Source: Nymphaea colorata
Taxonomy: Eukaryota; Streptophyta; Magnoliopsida; Nymphaeales; Nymphaeaceae
Assembly (NCBI RefSeq): GCF_008831285.2
Contig: NC_045150.1
Coordinates: forward strand, 14,367,868 to 14,431,867
Direction of reading: 5' to 3'
DNA length: 64,000 bases
Below are positions 56,192 to 64,000 of the stretch, piece by piece. Position 1 is the first letter of the stretch. Every line of letters starts with the position of its first letter. A model generated the notes under the pieces. The model was not told where the DNA came from. It did not search any database and saw only the letters and a program-made list of their open reading frames with translations. The translations under genes were made by a program, and so were the position numbers.

Positions 56192-57029
56192 TATTTAATA
56201 TATAATTATTTATATTTATAATTATATTTATCACTGGGAACCTTATTTTCCTACGAAGTATGTTAACTTGTCAACCTTCTTCCTTCAACTATTCATTGAG
56301 GTTCTTCGTTCTTGAAAACGGTAATATTCAAAAAAATATTGTTTTTACCACTTTCGTCTGTATTCCTAAAATAATGTAGACCATAAAAATGCATGGGAGC
56401 CCGAACCCTGTGATGTATACCTTGTCCCTTCAATGGGGGCCCGGAATGCTACACTTTCGTTGACGAGGAACCGTTCTGATGCAATCGGGCTGGGTTTCTC
56501 CTTCCATTAATGATGAAAAATAATATAAAGAAAAAAAATCAACAGAAATAACACAATTAAGAACTGGCCTCTAACTAACCCTCAACACTCTCTTGCTCAC
56601 TCAGCAAACTTTCCATGGTCAGGGTCAGCACTTTTCAGGATTTGTCTGACCTGAATCTGTGACCTTCAGTATCATTAATGTTGGCTTTGAGAAGAGAAAC
56701 CTTTGTACCACCAACCTGGTTTTCCTGATTGGGGAGGCATTAAAGCATAGTAAACCAGCCACTTTATAAACATTTGCAACACATGTAGTGACCACTTCCA
56801 GCCCCCACCCATCTTTACTCTTACAATGCCAAAAATGACTGAAAATTATGGTTTGCAGCTAGATGTTTATCGCCTATTTTACATATTGTCCTCATTCTTG
56901 TTTATAGAATACCTCACAGCATGAGTTTCAAACTTCCCTCTTAGCAACCTCAGCTAGCTTAACCACCTCTGCCTAGTTTCTTAACAAGATTTCCTTTCTA
57001 AAAAAAAAAAAATCTCTAGTGGCAACTGT

Positions 57030-57480
57030 GATATTAGCCCTTAACGTGTCCTGACTTTTTTGAAGGGACGATTTCAGAAAGCCATTCAGACCTGGGGCGC
57101 TATTGGAGTTGGCACCCATAACAGCTATTGCACTTCCTCATCTGAAATGGGACCTAACAACGTTAAGTTTTCTTTTATAAATACGCAGTGACCAACTGCA
57201 AGCTGATCCACAATCATTCTTGTTGAGTTGTCACGGGTAAAAAATCTTTAAAAATGAGAAGTACATGCGGAAAGAATTGGATCCTCCTCATAAAACTCCC
57301 CATCATCTGTCTTCATGTGCAAGAGTCTTTTTTTTTCTGACCTTTCTTGAACATAGCATGAAAACATTTGCTGTTATTATCCCTTTTTTTTAGCCATGAT
57401 ACCCTTACTTTCTTTTTCTAGTACATTTCTTCATCTCAAAGAGCATCCGCAAGAAAACATCTAATATGATTTTCAGAAGT
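57030..57480 (-). mobile_element. L1-type LINE copy 2: linker and start of reverse transcriptase
   Basis: Minus-strand stretches read WLKKRDNNSKCFHAMFKKGQ (family WLKxGDxNTxFFHxxxxxR, about 57340-57410) and, further on, LLGPISDEEVQ and NSNSAPGLNGF (family DSAPGPDGF, about 57070-57160). This is the junction between endonuclease and reverse transcriptase in plant L1 elements. The catalytic RT blocks are not seen below 57030, so the 3-prime half is missing or unrecognisable. Confidence 0.75.
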
Positions 57481-57779
57481 GGACCAGTTATGAGAGTCAA
57501 TATCTTGCCTCTTATAAATTTCAATAAAATCCTTTTGAAGTACGTTAATTCTGATATCAACTTTCTTGGTTCTATACTTACTCCAATTACTTAGGCATGG
57601 TCGTACTCTATTCTGTTTTGCGAGAAATTTAAGCATTGCACATCCTCTACACTCCACTCTCCATGCCCTTGTAATAATGACCTTACAACTAGGTTGACAC
57701 TCTCAATAAAGGAACTATTTAAATCTTCATCTTCTCTTGTGTGCGGTTTTAAAGATATTTAATTTACATGTAAAAGAGA

Positions 57780-58660
57780 AGTGCTGAGTGGTCTAAAGAA
57801 CTTGGTTCTACCAAAAGCGGCCCACAATTTTCAACTTGCTCAAAAATCTATCTAATTTGCTTTGAACCAGTGCTGTCGGGGTGCAGAGATTGGTTCAAGT
57901 GAATGCTCTGTTTCTGTCCAGAATCTCTCTTAGTCCAACATCTTGAATGAATTCATTGAATGCTAAACAAGCTTGGCTAGCAGGGGCAGGGCCATTTTTC
58001 AGACTCCTTATAAGCTGAATTAAAGTCTTTCATTGTAATACTAACATTTGTTTATTGGAAATTATGATATTTAACATAACCAATTGGTCTTTGCGAATTC
58101 TAAAGTGAGGGTGAAGATACACACCTATTGTATCAAAGTTGAGATTGAAAGCTTTATGAATAAACAAACAATCCATCCAAAATTTATTAAATTTGCAACT
58201 AGTCAATCTAAAATCAGCATGTCTCTAACTCTACACAATTATGGCCCCATTAAGATTCATATCAATATTAGATAAAAAAAAAAAACTCCTGGAAGTGATT
58301 GCAAAGGATTTGAAGTTGTCTGCATTCAACATGATATCGAAACATGAAAATGATCCCAAGTTGATGAGATATCACCCAATTGCCAAAATCTTTCTACGTT
58401 GTTAGAGTAGCAAGGCCTCTAACAATCCAACTATAAACTTCATTTTATGGCGATTGGCAACTCCTCTTAGGCTCCTTTTCCTACAGGAGAACATTCTCTT
58501 TGTTATGGAAATCTCTGCTCCTTGGATATCCATGTCAGGATCATGTTGTGCCAACATCCTTTCTTTCAGGACAGAACTTTATATAGCCTTAAAAAATGTT
58601 GTCCCACAACCCTTCTTCTTAAAATTGTTAACTTCTTTGGAATGGAGAGCTTTTTTTTGT
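57780..58660 (-). mobile_element. L1-type LINE copy 2: AP endonuclease region
   Basis: The clearest block, at 57790-57960 on the minus strand, reads FNEFIQDVGLREILDRNRAF followed by TxTN, PTALVQSKLDRFLS. This corresponds to FNxFIxxxxLxDLPLxGxxFTWxN...SRLDRFL of the L1 endonuclease. Upstream (57960-58660) only fragments such as LRGVANRHKMKFIVGLLEAL (about 58380-58460, N-terminal RGLxxxxxxxxL block) remain. Many stops and shifts. Confidence 0.75.
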
Positions 58661-59164
58661 TCAAACTAATATCCATAGGAGAGGAAGACCTTTTATCTTT
58701 TTGTTTTCAGTCCATTAGTACAGTCCTAGTGGAGTTCAAACAGCCAAATCCAGGAAAAAATTCCTCCTCAACTTCTGTGGCTTTCTTCTTGGTCTCATGG
58801 CTGGACTCAGCAATAGTTTTACCATGGTTAACCTTCAATGAAGATGATTCCATCACAATTTCATATGAGATAATCCCTTGAGACACGTGACCCATAGATC
58901 ATAGGTTTTCAGTAGGAAGTACATCTTTTTCAAGAGGCACAAATTGATTTCATTTAATATTAGATAGCTTGCATTGCTTAGAGCCTAGATTCCACCTTCT
59001 ATTAGCAATAATGACCTGAGTCCATCCATTTGAGGGTTTAGTATTCACTTTTCCCTCCTTCATACGAGTGAGATGATCCCTTGTGGAATGTAATGAAACC
59101 CCACATAAGGTACCGAAACAAATTTTTGTTTCATCTTCCACCATTTATTCAATAACTTTATCAC

Positions 59165-59640
59165 CATCAAGTATACAAATCGAACCCATAAGTGAAGCCA
59201 TCAGCATCTACAAAAAAACAACCCAGAACCTTAACGACACCAGCTAACACCTTGCAGTTCCACATATAGAGAGGCAACTTCGGTAGACAAATCCCTAGAG
59301 GGGTTCTCGTGATAGCTTGAAGTCGATGCAGCATTCCTGACTTCCACTTGCTAGAGACGAAAAACCTATCGTGAACACGCCTTTTTTTTGGTTGCATAAC
59401 TTTCTCTAAATATTCCTTTGAGGAAGCCTTGATAAAAAAGAGTCATTTTGAAAGGGGTGAAAATTGTTTTCACCTGATGCAAATTGTGAAAAACTTCCTC
59501 CCAATCCAAATGAAATCTTGAGCTACCGCCTAATAGAATTGCAATAGCAGTCCATCAGAAAGGTCTGACCATTTGCTTCCCCTCAATTTCACACACTGCA
59601 AGGTCTGGTAATCCAAATGCCTCCTCCCACACATTTTGGT
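59165..59640 (-). mobile_element. L1-type LINE copy 2: ORF1 (DUF4283-like)
   Basis: A 76-codon minus-strand frame reads TPLGICLPKLPLYMWNCKVL, then AGVVKVLGCFFVDADGFTYG. This matches the PxWVRLPGLPLxxWxxxxLxxIGxxLGxxxxxD pattern of plant L1 ORF1. Position and strand fit: ORF1 precedes endonuclease on the minus strand. The zinc knuckle was not found. Confidence 0.7.
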
Positions 59641-59982
59641 CCACAACACCAATGCTCTTTACCACCGACACCTAAAATCATCGCGTTGAGAGAGCTGACT
59701 GGAATCCTTGATCAATAGGTGACTTTTCATGATCCATCATCCCTAAGGATGGGCGAGAGCCTTCACCACCCACTATAAAGTGATGTTCACAAACATTTTC
59801 CTAACTCTAACCTAGGGTTCATGTTGTTCCCTTTCCCTGCTCCTTCACGTGATAACCACATCTTCTCCTTGACCAAGAACTGTTACTTGTGGAACAATCC
59901 ACACGCTACTCACAACCTACCTCATGATCTCCTTTATAAATACAAGGAGTTTTTCTTTGTAGATCTACTATTAACAGTTGCC

Positions 59983-62009
59983 ATAGCCACCTTCCCCTCC
60001 TCCTTCATGATCCTCCTGTAACTTCTCCCAGTTGCACTATCAAACTTTCCTACCAACAACTTCACTAACACTGTCAATGTTAACCAAAACTCCAGGATTC
60101 TCGATAGACCTCATTCACCCAGAATTGCCTCTCTCTCATCTCTATGATCCTTCATCCACTCCAGTTCAACGCACTGAGCAGGGCAGCTCTATGCTTCAGG
60201 TTGTGCTCCCGATTGGCTTCAGGTTATGCCAACACCAACAACACGACCATCCACGTGTATTCTCATGAAGCCTGACCAGATGAACTAATTCCAGTGCCTG
60301 ACCGCTAAAATCTGGAAATATCTGGCAAATTCCATATTTCAAGGAAATGCCCCGGTAACGTAGAAGTTTAGAACTAAAGCCCATTGATCCTAGAAATGTT
60401 CGTCTGGGTTATCATGGCGGAACTCGATCCATGAAATGTAAGAAAGAAATGCAAACTTGTGTCATAAAAAGTTTTGAAACGAGTTGATCTGGCAACTCTA
60501 TACTGTGAATAGTAACAAAAATTGATTGAAACTTGTGTCCAGCTATCTAAGGGTCCTTTGAAGATTCAATTGATACGATTATTCTCTTTGTTTTCATGTT
60601 TAATTGAGTTCAAGAGGACTATCTGGTTAACTTGTGAAATGTGTTGGGGTCTGCTAAACAGGTGAAACTGCCGACACATGTTCACATCCTGCAATCAAAC
60701 GTGGTTGAAATGTTTTGGAAAACTTCCACCTGTATGACAAGACAAAAATTTTAGGAAAGAAAGTTGGCCGTATGTCCAACTATTTCTTCTCAAATCCCAC
60801 CATACAACCTATCTTCTTAAATCTATGAGAGAATAGGCTGGTAGGCAGTTGTTTCGACTTATCGAAGCAGCACCTTCATGTGCTATAAAAAGAAGACATT
60901 GATACATCTATATATAGAGAGTTTCTCATGCAGCTGTACATTAGTACATCACTAGAAGTCCAATCTTACTGGGTCATCATCGATACTGGCAGCAACCTCA
61001 AATGAGCATTGTGTGTTCTTTACTACTACTTTACCTACCAAATGAAGTCGACATTAAAGCCACTTCAATCTTCCACATACCATAACCTGAGATGCACCAC
61101 TAGCTTCTGTTCCGCTTGTGACGACAACCAACTTCGTAGCGTCAAGTCCTCATATGGTGATGGATTTGTTGTAGAAGGGTCCCTTGCTCTCGAAAGATTT
61201 TGGTTTGAGGTTGGCACTGATGGCACCATCAAGCTTCCGACAATCGCCTTTGGTCGCGTTCATAAAGAAAATAGTGTTGATTTCGAAAATCTTGTACATC
61301 CTAGTCTTGTTGGCCTCAGGCCAGGATCTCTTTCACTTGTTAGTCACAACGGCTTCTTTATTAACCATAAATTTGCTTTCTGTTTTCCTCTCCATAGGAA
61401 GAAAAATAATGTCATTGAGTAGATCAAATTCTGTGAGGAGGTAGAGTTCTTCAGAACCCAAGAGGTTCAACAGGTGCCAATGGAAGCAAATGCAGCTCAA
61501 GGCACTTTCTATACACTCACAATAGATTACATAAATGTGGGGAACAACAGACTCAACATATAGTTTGGAGGTGCACGAACGGCAACATGGTTCAGATATG
61601 CTGGATCAATCATGATAGACTCGGGTACCATGCTGACTATCTTGCCAAAGATGTGTATGATCAAGTGGCAAACGCAGTGGCTAATGTCACAAACAATAAA
61701 CACTTCTGTCATCCTAACCAAGATTATTTGTGTTATAATGTAGAGAATAATGGTGATCCATACAAAAGATTGCTGGAGATGACATTTCATTCCACCAACG
61801 CAGACTTGAAGCTGCCACCTTCAAATATCTTTTGGATGTATAGAAGTACGACAGTCAGCTTAGCCTTTTTCAGGAATGTTTTCCAGCAGAACATGCATGT
61901 GAAATATGATTTGGGGAAGGGGCTGCTTTCTTTTACACCAATTGAATGTACTCAGGGCTTATGTTTGGGGAAGGAGATGATCTACGTGGTTCTCTGTACT
62001 AGACTATAA
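59983..62009 (+). pseudogene. CDR1/nepenthesin-type aspartic protease, heavily degraded paralog
   Basis: Paralog of the gene at 31478. The position of the ATG reads ATA (59983-59985, GCCATAGCCACCTTC against ACCATGGCAACCTTC). The propeptide survives as FSIDLIHPELPLSHLYDPSS (about 60093-60155). About 640 bp (roughly 60290-60925) then separate it from the catalytic part and have no match in the other gene. The first site IIDTGSN is intact (GAT ACT GGC 60982-60990) but is followed by TGA at 61003. The flap keeps SSYGDG. Later defects: a frame change near 61410, TAG at 61561, and another shift around the second site IDSGT (about 61617). The C-terminal part 61587-62009 is open and overruns the normal end (ECTQG) by about 20 codons. 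Many independent defects make this a certain pseudogene. Confidence 0.92.
60290..60925. other. Insertion within the protease pseudogene
   Basis: Sequence without counterpart in the 31.5-kb paralog, placed between propeptide and catalytic domain. Family members are normally intronless, so it is probably an inserted element. I could not define terminal repeats or a target duplication. It includes TATAAAAAGAAG (about 60884) and TATATATAGAGAG (about 60910). Confidence 0.5.
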
Positions 62010-62076
62010 TTGGCAGCAGCTGCTTATGTTTTATGTCCTGATTGTCATGTGGTTGATGGTGTTATTTTTCATGTTG

Positions 62077-62082
62077 AATAAA
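62077..62082 (+). terminator. AATAAA polyadenylation signal of the protease pseudogene
   Basis: AATAAA lies 68 bp beyond the last stop codon of the pseudogene, followed by TATATGTATCTTG. Position is normal for a plant 3-prime UTR. Confidence 0.45.
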
Positions 62083-62159
62083 TATATGTATCTTGTTTTA
62101 AAGATGTTTTCCCCTCCATTTAAGTTTAAATCTTAACTTAGATATGTCTGTGCGAGTAT

Positions 62160-62460
62160 GAACATTAACTGTGGCTTTAACTCGACAGTCGCTAATACTG
62201 GCAATTCTGTCGCTAATAAGTAATCGCGATGGTCAAAACTCCACCAACACAAGTCCCGTTGCCCAAATGATTACCGATGAAAATGGCCATCGTGTCTTAG
62301 TTGTATTTGTTGCGACACTAGTTGCTTTAAGTTAGCATAACGGCCATGGAATGTGCCTACACCTTATTGTAACTTTGACCATGGAATTTTCGGTCCCATG
62401 ACACAATGTGTTCTGTGACGGTTATATAAGTCGGTTAACTTCACAATGTCTTTTAACTTT
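62160..62460. other. CACTA-like subterminal repeat tract
   Basis: GTCGCTAATA occurs twice (about 62188 and 62210) with GGCCATGG, TTGACCATGG and GGCCATCG words, similar in kind to the interior of 55840-56108. Ends were not found. Confidence 0.35.
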
Positions 62461-62464
62461 TGAA

Positions 62465-62745
62465 CTAACAATGCTAACCCTCCATCAACAATGATGGTTG
62501 TTGTAGCTTGCACAGTGTACTGGCTAGCGACATATTTTCGAGTCCCTTGCACATGTTTGGAATGGATTTAGTACACAGCGACATATTCTTGAGTTCCTGA
62601 CACATGTTTGGAACAGATTTTGGGATCACTGAAGAATATTAAACGAGTGCATGTGTAGCTAAAATTCGGAACATATAGTACCAGCTCAGCATTTAATTCA
62701 TTAGAAGATTATTTTTTTTGTTAATTGAAATGCAGTTATGTTTCT
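62465..62745 (+). repeat. Repeat block T, second copy
   Basis: Homologous to 28607-28960, starting ACTAACAATGCTAACCCTCC and ending near TTAATTGAAATGCAGTT. It has one 51-bp tandem unit fewer. Here it lies about 450 bp downstream of a protease pseudogene; the other copy lies 2.9 kb upstream of a protease gene. Confidence 0.85.
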
Positions 62746-64000
62746 TGAATAAAAAAGCAGAATATTATTCTTAACAAGTTCCACCTAAGAGAATTTAAAA
62801 GTGTCACCGCCGGTTATACAAAAGACTTTACCTCCAGAACGTTGTAAGCTTCAATAGTCTTCTTATATGTACTCTTTTCCATAACCTCAAACAATGAGAT
62901 CAGGTTACTCCGAGAAGAGTAGCATAACTGGTCGAGTTAAGAGTTTGGTGAGAGTCAGGCAGTCAGTTCCAATACCATGAGCATTATTCTCATGAACCAT
63001 AAAGGTTGGCAGGAGCTACTCCTAAACTGAAGGGAGTGACCGTAAATTCACCTGGTTTTGATGTTTCTCTAGACCCTAGGGTAAAGGGGACGAGTATGCC
63101 CCTCCTGCATGCAGGCGGCAGGTTCACTCCCGCTCACCCATAACAAAGAAGGGTTTTCTCCACAAGCAAGAGGTCCACTAAAATGTCATGCATTTGAGAA
63201 CAGTGTTTATAAAAGTTGGCCTGAATTAATTTAAGTCAATTTGAATTGTTTGGCAAACCTGTTTTATTCAGTGGCTGTTGCTCCGTGTTGTTATATAACT
63301 ATCTTTAAATACATTCAAGATTTTTTCTTTTCTATTTTTCACTTGTTTTTTAAAAAATAGTATACTGATTTAGCTTACCGACAGCCTGCATGTTGTTTCG
63401 CTTTGGGTTTCGGTTCTGATTCCGATTGTTATAAACATTTATTAGAAACGAATGGTCTATAGAATGGATTCAGTTTCACTATTACCCAAATAAATATATA
63501 TTGTTGAAGGTTCCGCACTGCATTCAATCATCAAGCAAGTAATATACTTAATTTGCTATTTATTTTAAATGTGCATTTGCCAGTGTGAATTCAAATTTTA
63601 TTTTAAAATTTTATACGAACCCTATTTTGATTGTCAGGACCATGAAATGCATGGAAGTACAAAAAATTGAGAACGGGGCTAGAGCCTTTGGTGGAGTCAT
63701 CCGTGGGCTGGTGTAGGCAGTTGCCCAAATGGTCCTATCAAATTTCTTTATTTTCATTTTTATGTAAGCTTTCAACTACTTGCTTCTTTATATGCACCAG
63801 TGACCCTATAGGTATGAGATTCTTTAAATTAGTGCCCCTAAGTCCAACATTCCTAACTCTAGCTACTGACCGTGGTTGGAGGTGGAACTAGATAGATGAT
63901 AAAATAATGAAGTTTCTGACAATTGATTGTACTAAGTTTTTTCTTAATCATGTAATAAATATGTTACCAATTGGCAGCTTTCCCATTGACCATCAGTGTC
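62746..64000. other. Gene-free right end; block P begins near 63870
   Basis: 62800-63200 is GC-richer and includes a GCATGCAGGCGGCAGG stretch but gives no protein motif. From about 63870, GGAACTAGATAGATGATAAA, AATAATGAAG and ATGTTACCAATT match block P (50105-50200), so a further duplicated segment starts here and leaves the window. Confidence 0.5.

Noticed and set aside
62800-63200. GC-richer block as an RNA gene or second NUMT
   Set aside because: No rRNA, tRNA or organellar signature could be recognised.

Overview
This is nuclear DNA from a flowering plant. The evidence is intron-type splice sites, Ty1/copia and L1-type retrotransposon debris, several families of small DNA transposons, a fragment that reads as plant mitochondrial 26S rRNA, and two CDR1/nepenthesin-type aspartic protease genes. 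The sequence is AT-rich and full of (TA)n, (CT)n and (TG)n microsatellites. There is one 100-N assembly gap (28507-28606). I cannot name the species. I see no intact protein-coding gene and no credible tRNA gene.

Layout. 1-5.7 kb is mostly non-coding, with a GATTC-rich hAT-like element and low-complexity GGATCT sequence. 5.7-6.0 kb is the RNase H end of a copia element. 7.7-8.5 kb holds a complete Tourist-type MITE beside exon-like relics of a DNA ligase 6-type gene on the minus strand. 12.9-15.0 kb is a decayed L1 retrotransposon (minus). 18.9-20.3 kb is a nested structure: a hAT element with a perfect 8-bp target duplication, a solo LTR with a perfect 5-bp duplication inside it, and a mitochondrial rrn26 fragment next to it. 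A 0.58-kb repeat occurs at 22.6 and 27.8 kb. 28.4-28.9 kb has tandem repeats on both sides of the gap. 31.5-32.8 kb is the better preserved aspartic protease gene. 38.3-42.5 kb has two copia elements head to head. 43.7-53.8 kb is repeat-rich and contains a 466-bp near-perfect palindrome. 55.8-56.1 kb is a CACTA-like MITE, 57.0-59.6 kb a second L1 (minus), and 60.0-62.0 kb a second, heavily broken aspartic protease.

How it fits together. The window looks like a decayed cluster of duplicated segments around aspartic protease genes. The non-coding blocks at about 28.6-30.5, 36.6-38.3, 43.7-45.2, 50.1-53.8 and 62.4-64.0 kb are mutually homologous but rearranged. One sequence just upstream of the 31.5-kb protease recurs at 29.6 and 51.6 kb, where no protease remains. 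The 31.5-kb gene has one frameshift, and its first catalytic triad reads Asp-Ala-Gly. The 60-kb copy keeps Asp-Thr-Gly but has lost its start codon and carries stops and an insertion. The most unusual feature is the palindrome at 50684-51149. Its right arm is collinear with the other duplicated blocks and its left arm is a recent inverted copy, so a transcript would fold into a long hairpin. That is the arrangement expected at birth of a hairpin-siRNA or proto-miRNA locus.
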